Notes: a model not told the origin generated them from the letters alone. Counted from the first letter of the stretch, positions 24,494 to 39,400 are shown. The stretch: DNA of 64,000 nt from Anas platyrhynchos (GCF_047663525.1 NC_092604.1:13131501-13195500); one strand, 5' to 3'. Program-made: numbers and translations.

Positions 24494-27400
24494 AAAAAGG
24501 GGAGGAGAGAAGGTGGAAGCTGAAAAACAAATAACAAAATATGCAATCTACCAGAAAAACGCCTCTGCTCAGCAAATGCAGTTTAGAAATTAACAAAAAA
24601 TTTAGTATTCAGAGGGCAGGCCACCTTACACTGATGACATGATATGATTGCTTATTACATATTTCTGATTTTCCATTTTGCAGGAACGTAATTATGTATA
24701 ATTTTTAATTTCCTGGTATGTTTTACCTGGAAGAATCTGAGATTACATCTTTCTTTTTTTTTTTTTTTCTTGTGAAGGTGTAAGCAGTGCAGGCATGCTA
24801 TAGAATAGTGCATGGATGAGAGGAGGGTTTGGAAAGAAAAATCTGACTAAAGTTGCCTTACGAGAAGTGCCGTGCATGGCGGGGATGAAGGCAGAAGAGA
24901 CAGAGCCTGGGTTTTTGCTGCAGGCAGGGAGGGGTTTGGTACAGCAGGGCCTGCTCCTCCTGCCAGCCCCTTCCCCCCCCAGGGACCAATGCAAGACCAA
25001 TGCCTGCTCCTCCTGTAGAAGCTTTTCTTGTAGTTGCACAGCTTCCTAAAGCATTTTTCCATGCTGACAGAGGTGTTACTTCTATTTCACAGGTATCAAC
25101 GAGAAGTTACTTGATGTCAGGTAACTTGTTAGTAGAGCTGTGAGTGAGGGTATCAGACTCTTCCTCCTGTCTTTAGCTGCTGTAGCTTAGTGAGAAGAAG
25201 GTAGTTCTGAGCAGGGCTTCGTATTTAGAAGTTTTCTAATCAGAGTAAGTGAATATAAAATCACAGTTTAGCTTCTGGCTACCTGACTTGAAGAAGTTTG
25301 TCAGCAAGGCACACAGCACATTGCAGTCATGTTCTGAGTGAAAGTGTCAGTCACTGACATCTCAGAGTTACTTGTGTTTATAGCAATAGGAAGGGGAAGT
25401 TATTGAGGAATAAACCAGTGACATGAAATACAGAGCTGTAATTTTTTATGTAGTTTTCATACTATATAAACTTTCAAACTATATAAACAGCAAAGACACT
25501 GCAGTTTGTTTTCTGAAGTGCTTAGCTTATTTCTATGTTAACATGAATTCCTTTATTGATGTGAATATGTGGTCCGCTATTTTCAAGCTGGTATTTATCT
25601 CTTTCCTCTTCATAAACTAGTACAGATACCTGCTGATACAGATGTTAAAACTTTGAAATTCAAGCCAAGTTCTTCCTTAAAGCAAACTTTAAATTCTAGG
25701 TAACAGTCCAGGTTTAGGATACCTTACAATGGCAGCGTAGTCTGGTTTTGAAGCTGCAAAATGAAAAACCTGATGTATTCTTCAATAATTACTTGACTAC
25801 CCATTTGAAAGATAATCCATATTTTAAAAGTTTTCTCATCTCTTGTGAGCCCAGAAGTTCTTCTTTTTTTTTTTCTTTTTTTTTTTTTTAATCAATCTGT
25901 TCTAAGTGTTCTCATAAATTCACGCTGGAATTCCAACCTCAAAGTATACGAAATTCTTTTCAGGTAAGCATCATTGAGTGAGATGGGTGTACAATTTGGG
26001 ACATCATAAAAGGGTTTGAAACACTGATGTTCATAGTAAATCATTGCTTATAATGTATACGTGTTCAACTGTAGGGGCTGAAGCTTCTCCATCTACTATC
26101 ACAGATGTCTTTTAAAGGTGAAATTAGTTTACGGTAAATGTCATTCAGATGAAGTATGCACTTTAGAAGCAAGGAAACAGTTGCTTTAAAATTAATGATG
26201 CATTGCAAATATCAGGAAAAAAAACTTATATCCAGCGTGAAGATAATTAAAATTCAGGTCAGAAGTGTATGACTTAGTCAGGCTAAATTTTTTAATGAGA
26301 TTTCAGAAAATTAATTGGGCGAGTATGTTTTTACTCTTCTGAAGAATATTTCATTTCATGGCTCTACAGGAAGATGCTTTTATTGGTATCTAAAGATTGT
26401 AGTGTCTGACTTTTTAACTGTTGATTAACCGATCTTTAGCAATTTTTTGGTTGATTAAAAATAATCTAAGCATCGTGCAACCTTGTAGCCACTTGTGCAG
26501 ACTGATGACCAGTGCTGGTTTCCCCACATGGCAATCACACAACAATAAAACAATTGAATTTATTATTAATCAACATTGCACAATGTATAAACCCTGAGCA
26601 TTAATTAGCGGTGAACAGTCCCATTTTTTTGGCTTATTCAGGCTTGTTTTTTGTCTTCCCATACTACTGGGAGAAGCAGTCGTGCAGGCATTGCTCTGTG
26701 GCTGGTCAGTATTTCACTGGCCTTTCTGTGCTTAGTCTCTCACCGCTCAGTGTTGGCCTTTGCCTGAAACTCCAGGTTAACGGCTGCAGGAAGGGCTGCT
26801 GGGGCAGTTCTCCCAGGACTGCTCAGGTTTTCCCCTTATTATTTGAAAATTACTTACTTAGTGGTAGATTTATTGGTCTCACATTCACAAGAGCAGAGGA
26901 GCTATCCTTTCCCTTGCTCCCTGTGCCATTGAATGGAGAGTGCCGAGTAAGCTGCTGAGCATCAGTGTATTGGAGACACTTTTCCTTAAAGAGGAACAAG
27001 TCTCTCAGTCAGTAAATAGTTCAGGATATTTCTTTGGTGGCATTGTAACAGACATCCCTGAAAATGTGGAAGCACGAGTGGAAACTACAACCTGTCATGA
27101 AAGAGCAAGTATATGGCAAGGTATTTTTTTTTAGTACTGTCATTCTCTGCAATTGCTTGTGTTGCTTTATAATCTGGTATGTAGAGACTCCTCGTCAGCT
27201 TTAATTAATTTCTTACCATTGCAGTGTATCTACTCGGGCATGCAAGATAAAATAACTTTTTTATTGCATTGTTGGTTTTTTGTTTTGTTTTGTTTTTTTT
27301 TTACAAAATCTTGCTGATTCTGTTTTGCAGAACCTCATAAAACCTCAAATTTTCAGGCTGAAAGTTCTGGTAAACTTCTCCCTTAAGTATTTTGCAGAAG

Positions 27401-30400
27401 GCCATCGCCACATATTTCTGTGAGCTTCAAAATTATTGCTTTTGCATCAATGATTACATCTAAAAGAGGACATGTACGCCAAGGATGTTGTCCAGAATAG
27501 CTTGTTCCTGCAATAATCTCTGTGTTTTTTCTGAAAAATGAATAGCCTCTTTATTTGAATGAGGAATTAATTGACTTTAATCTTTGGCTTTTTTTTTCTT
27601 TTTTTTTTTAATAGAGTACAATGAGACTTCATTGTGTGGACAAAGAGAACAGCCTTTGTCTCAAAATGAGCTGTTCGCAGACTGTCCCTTTCCTACAGCT
27701 GCCCTGCGAACCAAAGTGTGCAAATTGCCAAATTATCAAAATGTCTTCAGATTTGTAGTGATTCGCATTTTTTCCCCTCCTATTTCTACTTCTTTAACAC
27801 TTCACTGCCATAAGTCATGACACAAATGACATGTATGTCAGGCCAGTCTATGGGGATGCTGTTCTGAGGAGGTTGATATTAGGTACGCTTAATGTGTGAT
27901 GTTATTTGTAAGAGCTACCTGCTTACATTTAAGTACAAAAAAGCACAAGAGAAGATTAAGTTTAAGCAGACTTGTGGGAAAGTGGACTGCCCCAGTCAAT
28001 GGGGAGCTTTCTGATAGGCTTTGGTCGCACCTGGGCACGCTCTCTGGCTTACACTGCAGTCAAACATGCAGCCTGTATGAAAGCTCCATTACTTTAATTA
28101 GGTCTGATAGGTTGTGATAGCAAATGCAAATCTAGGTCATTGCATATGTAAATGTGCAGCTGTAGTCCTGGAGGATGCCAGAACATATCAGCTAAGGTGT
28201 CCAGTCGTCATCCGGCATTAACTCCAGCAAGGCAAGCAGACTTTATATGTTAACCGTGCAAAAGTGGTTGGGACACACACATACCTCCTGTCACTTCACT
28301 AACATCATAAAATCACACTGCAAGTGTTACCTTTATTCTGAACTCCAGGGTAGAAAATCTTTTACTCAAACTTTCTTACTGCTCAAGAAGAGCCATGGCT
28401 GAGGAGGTGCACGCTTAAGGGGAACGCTTTTATATCTTTCTGTGGTTTAATGAGATAAAAGTGGTTTGCAATTCTGTATGCTGATGCCTTTGTTTTGACC
28501 AGCTAAAGTGATTTATATAAATACCTGATTGATATTTATTTTTTTTATTGAGTAGTAACAATTTTTATTCCTGTTGCAAATGGAAGAAATTCAAACTTAG
28601 TTGTAAGAAACATACACTGTGAGACGCCGTCACTCTGGCTTGTATGTACCACTGGTAGAAGTTACTGGACTGAAAGCTTTACTTGCATTTTAAATCCTAT
28701 TTCCATTCCCAGCCCTCTGGGTTAGGAAATTACAGTAGCAGCAACAGTCACCTCCCTGAGCTTCCAGCCTCTGTGGCCTGCTCTTCCTGGACGCTCGCTG
28801 GGGTTGTCTGCTGAAGATGCAACTTAAACAACAGCTGAGTCCCTGGGAAACTGTCCCCACAACTTCCCTTGTGTACTTGGCTAATTGCTTTTTGCGTTTT
28901 TCGGTGGGAACTCTGAAATGGCTCAAGATGTTGAAGCTTAAAAATAGTCTACTTGGCATGCTCAACAACTTTGTCATTTATTTTCATAATTTTTTTTTCA
29001 AAAATTGTTTAGCGGTCACGTTAATTACAGAAGAGACCGGAATGGCTCTAGGGAGCAATTCAGTCCCCAGAGCCCCTGGTCCTCATTCCGCTGTGTCTGC
29101 CTGCCCGGCTGCGTGCTCACCTGAGGCTGCTCCCCAGGAGGCATCCACACCTCCGAGGTGCCAAGTGGGCAAAGCAGATGAGCGGGTGTGTGACCAGGGA
29201 GACGGTACTTTGGGGCTCATTAGCTGCTTACATGGGAGGCAAGAGTTCTTCCTTTTTAGAAAAGTCGTTTAACTTAATTCAGCTTACATTACTAACAAAT
29301 TACTGGAAATTAATGCATTTATGGTCAGAATTATCTATGGACTGATGAGCCTGGAATAAATTCCTGATCCTCACAAATGAGAGCACAAGAGCATGTGCAC
29401 TTGGAGTTGTTAACTCTGCTCTGTACAAATCTCTGCTCTGGTGCAGCACTGCAAGGAGTGCACAAAGCAAATTGCAGGTGAGGAAAGGAAAGCCAGACCA
29501 CTCCATGGCCTGTTGTATTTCCAACACCAGGTTTCTTTGTCTTTCTTGCCTTCTGTCCTTATTCTCCTGCACACAATTAGTCTTAGACTGCTAGTTTGGG
29601 GTCTTACAGGAGGCAGATTGGGAATGCAAGTTTCTGGGTTTTCTATTGCTTTTTGTAGCTCATTGATTCAATTTCTTTTGAATTGAACAGAGACATTTAA
29701 CATCGTACCCATACCGCTGCACTCTGGCAGACTTTCAGATAGAGAAAAAGATTGGACGAGGACAATTCAGTGAAGTTTACAAAGCAACTTGTCTTCTGGA
29801 CAGAAAACCTGTGGCATTAAAGAAAGTTCAGGTAAGCATTTAAATTCAAAGTGTTACTGCTTAGCAAGTAGAATGGGAATGCTTTAGGTGTCTACGCAGA
29901 TCTAAAAAAGAGGCATCTGACTCAGAAGTGTGTTCTTCTGTCAGCAGTAATAATGCTATAAAATGTTTTACAAACTGAGAGCTCACTGTTTGAGTCCATT
30001 GGATGATCTGGTCTGATGTTATTCTGTAAATCACGGTTATGTAGCAATAATAACAGCAGTGTAATTTCATATTTATTTTTAATTTCATTTTTTACCTTAT
30101 AAAAAAGGTTTATTATTAAATGTGTGGGAAAGAACAAGGCTCTAATGGCCATCGTCATACAGACAAGACTCTGCCATCTCAGCACAGCCCAGCCGCGGGA
30201 GGCGAGGGCAGGAGGGGCAGCTGGAGGTGCTGGCTCCTCTTCCCCCCTCTGCAGGTGGTGGCGATACCTGGGCGTGCGGGGGCAGCCGCTGGACTGCTTG
30301 GTGGCCAGGCTCCCAAGTGCTGAAATAAAAGACAAAAGAAATGCTCGTGCTTGTTGGAGACTTCAGAAGAATTTCAGAAAAGCTTTCATGACAGCAGTAT

Positions 30401-33400
30401 TGATTTGTAACTCAGCATAAAGTATTGTGTAGTGTTATTTAAAAGGAAAAAAAACAGTTTGTCTTTTATTTACCATGTGAAAAAGTAGTAAGCTAAATGT
30501 TCGAAAATGATGACAGCAAATTCACAAGCTAGTATCTTTAGTTTTTTTTTTTTGCTGCTTAGAATATTGCCTACAGGTTCTACAATTAATTTTACCTTAT
30601 TGCTGGTACTTTACTAATTTCAAAATAAAGAAAATGTTTCTCTTTGATCTGAGTGTTGTATGTATACTCATTACAGTACAGGCTATGCGAAGTGAGGGAC
30701 AAAAGACAAATTTCCTGTTAAGTAAGTTCTTGGTTTTTATTATTTCATTTTAATCTGTGTTTTTACCTTTGTAGATTTTTGAAATGATGGATGCCAAGGC
30801 TAGGCAAGATTGCATTAAAGAAATTGACCTCTTGAAGGTAAGAATTTTACAATTCTTATTCTTCAATTTTTTGTTTTGAGGAAAAAATGTTTTCAGGTTT
30901 GCCTTTCATAGCAAATAAAGCTCATAGGGCACATACAATCTTAGTAGACTGCTTTCTTTTGCAAGCTAAAATGTCTGCATTATATAAGTTCTATCTAAAA
31001 GCATTATCCAATTGAGTTTTCTGCCAGTTGTCTAAGGAATCTATTAAAAATCTGTCATAGAAAAATACACCAAGTACTCTTACTCCAGAGAGGTATGCAA
31101 GTTCTGTGCTTTGTATTTTGATTTGTTTCTCTTTAAAATAAGCTGATTAATGAACCTGCTAAAGGGAAGAAGTTTTGCATGTCTGTCATGTTACATGTGT
31201 ACATACACTTGTGAAAAATGGTAGTGTAGGTGCAAACTCTGAAACCAGACAGTGCTTTTAAAGTGATTAAACCCACTAATGATCTTTGCTTTCTCAATAA
31301 TTTATTTCAAAACGTTTGTGGAAAATACGTACACGTTGTGCTTTGTTGGCTCCAAGCCCATGTATTTAAGTTAAAAACCTCTGTTTGTCTGAAATTAAGC
31401 AATATCCATGTTTATTCTGAAGTCTTCAGCGGTAGTCTTCCAAGCAGAGTAGCGTGCCTGCAAGTTCTTGTTTGTGCGTTTTCCTGTAGCAGCTGGAGCT
31501 CCCAGGGGAATGAGTTTCCATGATGCCAGCAGAGTGCAGCTCTGCTTTGAAAACTGCCAGCTGATAAAATGGGATTGGTTTTGTTCATCCGGGTTCATCC
31601 GGCCGGCTCCAGCGCCTGCCAGTCAGCAGCTGAGCGCGCGTCGCCCCGTGCCTTACGACACGCAACGTGTCAGAGCCTGCCTGCAGCTCGTCTCCTGCTA
31701 ACGGAGAGCTCCGTGCTGCCTGTCCTTGCAGCAGCGTGGAGGTGGCTGAAGGCATGTCTGAGGATGTGCTGGGACTGAAGTTCCCAGCACTGCTGTGCCA
31801 TCAAACTTTCTAGGATGCGTTAACGAAATAGGAAATGTCGTTAACCCAAGATAAGGTGTTCGCAGTGTTTTTCACATTTAAGGATTTGTGGGAGTTAACA
31901 TACTTTGCTTCTGACAAAAGAGATTCCAGGTAGCCTTCGTTATGCCACAGGCATAGACCGTAGTTACAGAAATAACCCCTGAGTCAATTTACTTATTTAT
32001 AATAAGCTTGACAAAAGGAAGAGTGGAGCACGGAGATTTGGCGTATCCAGAGTGCTCTGCCCAGCTGCTCCGGGGAAACAGAGTCCAAAGGTCTGTGAGA
32101 CAAAAGGTAGAGAAAATGTACACGCCTGCATTCACACCTTGGGCAGGTTGTGGGCAGTCTCCCACATTTTCCAGCAGAGGAAGGAGCTTGGTAAGGCTCC
32201 CTCCAGAGTGCTCATCCTGCTGCTCAGCCTCAGCAAAGGGTGGTGGCAGCTCCAGCTGCTCGTGGGCAGCGCTTGGATGTCTGCTTGTCCACAGAGCCAT
32301 CACAGAAGTTAGCACAGTGGCACGGGTGTCTTGTTTGTGACCTTGTGTGACTTCACTGTTACAGAAGAAACATCCCTCTTTAGAGCTGATGAGTTTCTTT
32401 AAATCAATACAAATTATGTCAATAAAAAGTGCACGTTTGTTCTTTCGTGGAAAAAATGTATTTAAAATCTTTGTGTTAGTTAAACAATGTGTGTGAGTAG
32501 TTGAGTTTTGTTATATGCAGTAAACTAAACAGAGGCTGCGGGGGGGAACATGAGCATGGTAAGTCTCCAAAGGTGTGCGGTCTGCATTCCTTGTTAGGGT
32601 TGTTGTATTTTGATGCAATTTATTGGCACATGGTGCTGAGGTTTAGAGGAAGGTTTGTGTGATTGCTTGAACTCCCCGTTGCCTTTGGGAACTCAGGAGA
32701 GTTTTCCTGGCAGAGCAGCCTACAGGAGATAGAAAGCAACTCACGAGTCGGAGGCTTACCTTTATCAGTAAGAGCAGCGTGCAGCGTCCTGGCGTTGGCT
32801 GTGCTGTGTCAGCTTGTGCGATGCTGTGGGGGCCATGAGGCATCCCGGGGAGCACACCGTACCCATATCCGTTCTGCTCCTGCTTTTGGTGCTTTCTTGC
32901 CTGGAAGTTGGTCTTTGATCGATGTACCTGAGGGCAGACATGTGAAAGAAATTTCAGCAGAAATGGTGGGCTCTGCTATTTATTTATTTATTATTTATTT
33001 AAGGCTTGGTCTGGTGGGAATGCTCTTCTCCTGATGCCTGCACATGGATCCCATTAACACTAATGTGCGTTAGTGTCGAGGCATCGCAAAGGAGAATCTA
33101 TCCCCTAATGTGCATGCAGAGAGGCGTGATTAGCATGATGGATCATAACAGTGTTTCTTTTGGCTTTGTAACCCCTGAAATAGGCAGGTTGAGTCACAGC
33201 TGTTTTGTAGATGAAATGCTCACTTTGGTAGTTTCTAAATTCACTGCATTTCTAAGAGCACAAGAGAAAGATAATGTCATGCAAAATGAGCAAGAGCGAG
33301 TGACTAGAGAAATCTGGGTACTCCGTTACCTTCTAAGCGATTAGTTTTCCGTTTTAAGAAATTCAGACATAAAGTATCAAAATGGAAATTTTAATTTGTT

Positions 33401-36400
33401 GAGCCAGTTTCTTAATTTAGTCCTGTGAATAAAGCATAACAATCTGAGAAGCTGCAAATTTTTAAGAAACAGATGAGAAAAAATAAAAAGTACAATACCA
33501 GTTGTGAATATAAGAAAAAGCTATACTTAAATGGAAGTAATAAGTGAAAATGTAAGCATAAATAATAGGGATAATAGACTAACATAATGAATGTAATTTG
33601 TATGTTATTTTACTTCCATCAAAATTTTTGTTGAATTTTACTCGTTTTTATCAAGTACAGTAATCAGTAATTGATTTGTATGTGTTTTTTTCATTATTAT
33701 TATTCTAACAGGGAAAAAAAAACAGTTATTGCTTACTGAGTGTCTTTCGGAATGTTGCTTTTAAATACTTTGTGAGTTTACAAGAGAAAAGGCTGCTTCA
33801 CCCTGTTCTGGGCCATACTGCTGGTTATGCAAGAGACTTTTATTAAGCTATGTTTTTGATAAATGAACTTGTTTCTGACGTGCTCTCTGCGTACAGTTAC
33901 CTAGAGCAGTTTGTAGTTGCACCTATTATCAACCATTTTGCTTAATGATTACAAAAATGGTACAAGTTTTGTATCTTTGAGTTGTTACTACACTGTTATA
34001 ATTTTTTCCTTGCACTTCCTCTATCTGCAGCAACTGAACCACCCCAATATAATTAAGTATTTGGACTCTTTCATTGAAGACAATGAGCTTAACATTGTCC
34101 TGGAGCTGGCAGATGCTGGAGATCTCTCCCAGATGATTAAGGTAAGGAAGTGTCCATTCTGAAGGGGTACAAACAGCCAGGAGGCAGCAGCCCCATGACT
34201 GATGCTCCTCTCGCAGTGACGGTGGGACCGAGACTGAGCATCTGCGGGCAGGTGGGATGCAGCAGGGGCTGCTGCTCGCCCTGCCTGCTGCTTCAGACAG
34301 GAGCAGGTCTCCGTGTGGGTTGGTGGGATGTGTGCCTTACTTTGCAAGGCTGATTCATCCCACCTGTGATTGATGAGGACATCTAATTGTTAGATTCGGT
34401 GTTCACATAGCCTGTCTGCCACTGAAGACATTCAAGGAAGCGTATTGACTTTCCTTGCAACAGGGATTTGGGGTTGAGAAAATGTTTCAAGTACTTGCTC
34501 TTCTCTTATGTCGCTCTCAGGAATACTTGTATTGCTGCAAACCAGCTTTAGTTAAGCTGTTACCACCTGCTTTTATATTTTCTTTGACGTGTTAATCTTT
34601 AGACATACATCCCTTGTGAGAACAGATGTGTTATATCATGTTTGTTAGCACTCTCAACCTTCTCTCCATGTTTTACCTGTTTTTTTGCCATCATTATTCT
34701 GTAATTATCATAAATGAATGTTTGGAAAGTTCTCCTCCTCCTTGTTGTCACAGTTAAAATATCTTATTAACAGATTTGTTTTCTTTGCCAGCAGAGCTAT
34801 GAGGCACTAGGCCAAAGGCTGTCAAACAAGTTATCCATTCAGTCCGTAGTCAGTGGCTAAATTTACAGCTTCCCTGAAAATCTGCTCCATCTCAGGGAAG
34901 AGTCCCCCTGGGCGAGCAAGCTGGGGGTGGGTGGTTGGCAGAGCAGTTCCTGGGGAATGCCCCAAAATTCCAGACACGGACCTAATCCACAGACCCCTGA
35001 TAGCAGCAGCAGCTCCGGACCTAGGGACGAGCTGGCAGCGGCCGAGGCCAGGGGGAGGCTGGTGCCTCGCTGCAGCAGCACGCGGTGCCTTGCGGGTCGG
35101 ACTCTCCAAGGGGCAGGAGACAGCCCAGGAGAGCCCCTGCCCTGCCCGTGTGTCCTCTTTCAGCACTGCGCTCGTTTCCAGCTTCTCATGTGTTTTCCCA
35201 ACAGATCCTGGGAAGCCTGTGGTTCATCACAGGCTCTTAGTAGCTGCGGTTAAGGCTTGTGAGGGTAGGAGTTAGGGCTGTGATCACCCTGGGATGTGCA
35301 AATATTTTTCTTCATTTTTAAGTCTTAGCTTAAAAAAGTTTTGCCAGCATAATTGTCAGGTATCATATAAAATATTTGAGCTTTTTACAGCTTTTAGTTT
35401 AAGATTTTCCCTACTTAAATGTTTTTTTAATCTGTTGGGGTTGGTTATTTCATTTTCTTAAAATTATTTCTTTTATGCCTTAATAAACAGGAGTTACATT
35501 TTTCTGTTTTCTGCCCATTCTTAGGTTGATAGCTGGAACAACAGTGTAACTTAATTTTTTCTGTCAATGCTCTCCAGTCTGGTCTGCTTTCCCGTATGTT
35601 TATTGCAGTCATGAGGAAGACGAGGCTTTGTGAAGGTCATATAAATGCTGCCATTCCTTTGGTGCAAATATTTGAATTCATTTTTTTAAGTAAAGGGTGG
35701 GGAAACAAAAACAGGAAAAAGAAAAAGGAAAAAAAAAAAACAAACTAAAACCAGGAGGGAATTAAATTCTCCTCCTAAACATAGCTTGAAAGTAAAATTG
35801 ACGAGCTGAGGTTTGCTGCCTGCTCTTCTGTGGCGCCCTTGCTCCCCACCCGTCCCTTGGGAATTTAAGCTTATGTGAGGATTTTCAGTTTCGGAGAGGC
35901 GGTAGGAACAGCAGTAACAACACTCTGAAGGTGCGAGAGTGATAAAAACAGGGACTGTCTTTGTCACGCCCCTGTTGCCTGCATTATTTATGAGGTATTG
36001 TAAAGCTGATGTAACAGAGTGCTGCTGGATAACTCACTGGAGAGTTGGGACTCTCTTGTAAATGTCAGGCAAGTCTTATTGGACATGACATTTAGAAAAT
36101 TATCACTTGTGGTCTTGCATATCCACTCTTAAATACTTTAATGAGAATTAAATAATATTATCGTGTATATAACACTTTATCCCTCACCCTCTGTAATTCC
36201 TCTGTGCTCTCTATCAAGTTTCGGTTTGAAACTGTTGCAAGCTGTCAGACTTGCTGCCTGGGGAATTGCACGGTCGTGCCCCTTCACAGCTGATATGCAA
36301 AATAAAATTTGCCATTACTTGAGTCAAACACGATCCAGTAACAGCATTTCACATAAAATACAAAATGTGACAACGGACATCAGATGTCTGTGCTGAGAGG

Positions 36401-39400
36401 AAAAAGCACAAGTTGCAGAAAGGGGCAACAGCCAATTTCCTTCCTTTATTCTTGCTCTTGCATGCTGCTGACTGAAATTCTCAAGGGTACGATGCAAAAG
36501 AAATGTGATTGTAGAGTGCTAGAAGGGTATACAGCGTTTCAGAGATGGTCGTTATCCAGTCATACCTTGTATATCAAAGGATGAGGATAAATCCTAAACC
36601 ACTGGAAGGGAAGTGTATTAGAAATGTGTTTTGTTAGCGTTCCAGATGAAGAACTTGCTCAGTATCAAGCACAGGAAGAAGCAATGAGAAGTCAGGGACC
36701 AATAACCAGAAGTAGTGCAATTTTGGGAAGCATTGGAGGAGGCTGTGGCACTTTGCACGATGTACCCAGCTGTAGCGTGTTCCTGAAATGGAAAAGAGCA
36801 CTTGAAGATGCGTCATCATATTTGGCCTCCACTGGAGTGTACAGCTGATTATTTATTCCTGTAATAAGTTACTTGGGAGGAAGAATTAAGTATTGGAGAT
36901 AACCATCCCCAAGACGCACTACTTCTTATTGCATGCATTTTGCTTTTGATAATTTTGCCTGAGAGCTTTTAGCACCCAGAAGTCTACAGAGTCTGGACTC
37001 AGCTACGCTTGGCACTGCAGAAAAGCACACAAAACGGCCTCCTTCCAAATCTGGGCGTCTTGATCAGCGGTGTCTTTGCAATCTCACTGGAGAGAGTTCA
37101 GTTAATTTAATATTCCTATTATGCTTAAAATAGAATATATTATCCTACCTGATCACAGAAGAAATATAGATACTTTATTGATGCTATGGCCATCTTTTTA
37201 GAAGGGGAAACATATTTCCTTATTGTTGTTAATAGACTACAATAACGAATGCTTATGAGATTTTTTTAATGATCTTTTGTTACTTAAGGCAAAATATTTG
37301 AGACATTTGTTGTTTTGAGGCATTAAATATGTTTTGCAAGGTAATTAAGGAGATTAATGCTAATTATAATTGGTGTCCATTCAAAAATGTCAAACCTGTT
37401 TACGCATATTTTTCATAATAGTTGTTAATGAGTGAACTGCATTGAAGTCTACATACAGAGAGAAGGAGTTAAAAGCTAATCAGAAGAAAAGTCATGCTGC
37501 TGCAGATTGGGAAGACACGAGCAACCTGCAGTTGACTAACACGAGTCCAGGAACTAGTCAAATATGTTGCTTTTCGACTGATCTTTTATTTATTTCCTTC
37601 CACAGTATTTTAAAAAGCAGAAACGGTTAATCCCGGAAAGGACGGTGTGGAAATATTTTGTGCAGTTATGCAGTGCAGTTGAACACATGCACTCCCGCAG
37701 GGTGATGCACAGAGGTAACATTAATTCAGTCTCTTTTCACTGAATAATAATATAATGTTCCAATTAGTAAGCGCCTACATTCAAAAACAATTATGCTGAT
37801 GTTCAGCCAATGCATGTTTAGAGAGGCTGGAGCTTGCAAGATGGATTTCTCCTTCTGTCTTTTTGCCTCATTGTTAAAGGATTCAGTCCGAAGTGAGTGT
37901 GGTATTAGGAAGATGAGCTGCTTTGTATTCCAGACACTGATATTAAGTAGAAGTGTCAAACTTGCCATTAGAAAAGTGTCAGAAGTAAAATGCTGAGACT
38001 ACTAGATAACAGTGAACTCTAAGAAATAGTCTTCATTATATTAGTTGTGACCTTAGAGAGTTTAGAAGAGTTTTCCTGTCTTGGAAGCTTTTCTGAAATA
38101 TTAATACAAATATGTCCCATGCTCTCATACTCTGTTCTCCATTTTCATTAATTATTTTTGAATCTCTTGTCTTAGAACTTTTTGCTTTGAGCTTTATCCA
38201 AACATTACATTGCTTCTTGCAGCATAACTTAAATGCTTTGTGAAGGACTTGTGCAAACATCCCAAAAGGCACTAATACCAGTTTGTGCTGCTTCTGCTAT
38301 TTCTTTTCTCCTTAGAAGTAGTGAATTCTTAACCATTTTTTCAGCAGAGTAGTATCACTTTTGCTCCTGTATCTAACCCCTCATGTAGCTTATCAGTTGT
38401 ACCTGAGTTAGTTCTACTGTTGTTAGCTGAAATTTGGAACCAAGTGTATTTAGTCTGCTTTGACCCATGAGAAAATAGCCTATCTAACTTGTATCCTGAT
38501 CTGGCTACTTGGGAAACCAGAATTCTACTAATCTACACAAGCAAAAAAGGCTGCGTAGAGCCCAGAATTTGCGTGTGGTAGGACAGTAATTTGCCAGTGG
38601 TATCAGGGGACCACGCAGGCAGTCCTGTTTCCTGCAGAAAATGATTGTTTCCAAAAGGAAGCAAACTTAAGCATTCCTTTGATTCCGTCAGTGAAAGAGG
38701 TTGCTTCTATTGTGTTACGCTGTTTCCTACGACTTTTCCCTCACTGGTATTTCTTGTGTGCTGGGAAGTATGTTCTGTATTGTGTGTGTATGGAACCTGA
38801 AGTCACGGAAGACTCAGCCTATCAAAGCTGAGAAGAAACACAGTTCTGCACAAGCCTGTCCTGTACAGGCAGTGCTCCGGGCTATGTTTCTATTGCAGTA
38901 TTAGAACCAAATAACCTTTTGTGGCTTTGACCTTCTACCTTTTTCTCCTTGCAGACATAAAACCAGCCAATGTGTTTATAACAGCCACAGGGGTGGTGAA
39001 GCTGGGAGATCTTGGATTAGGCCGTTTTTTTAGTTCTAAAACCACTGCAGCACATTCCTTAGGTAAGATGATACTTCTAGACATTAAGCAAGCACTGCTG
39101 TACAGTTGTTAGCTGTGATGTTCAAAGGAAGTGGTTTCTGTCCTCTTGTTATGACAGAAGTTTGATTTGGTGGGCACATACCATTGTTTTCTGTGATTTC
39201 CTTTTTAAATACTATTGAAACATTTGGAGTCTTCATACAAAAATTACTAGATTTTTTTTTTATTAAAAACTCCACATGATGGTTGTGTTGTTTTTTGTTG
39301 TTGTTGTTTTCTGGCATGTCTGGCTTGGTAAAGCAAATGTAACAAATGCAGCTTTTCCATTCTAAATAGCATGCTTGCCTGCACTCTGCTTACTAGAATT

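Larger units (their letters stand above)
23041..29690 (+). other. NEK6: NEK6 intron 2
   Basis: GTAAGC to AACAG. It contains a TAAT-dense, enhancer-like block (about 24030-24430), a 40-base poly-T tract (24449-24488), a second T-rich tract (25861-25889) and another AT/homeodomain-motif-rich block (about 26230-26640). No coding exon was recognised; short open frames here lack protein-like features. Confidence 0.75.
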
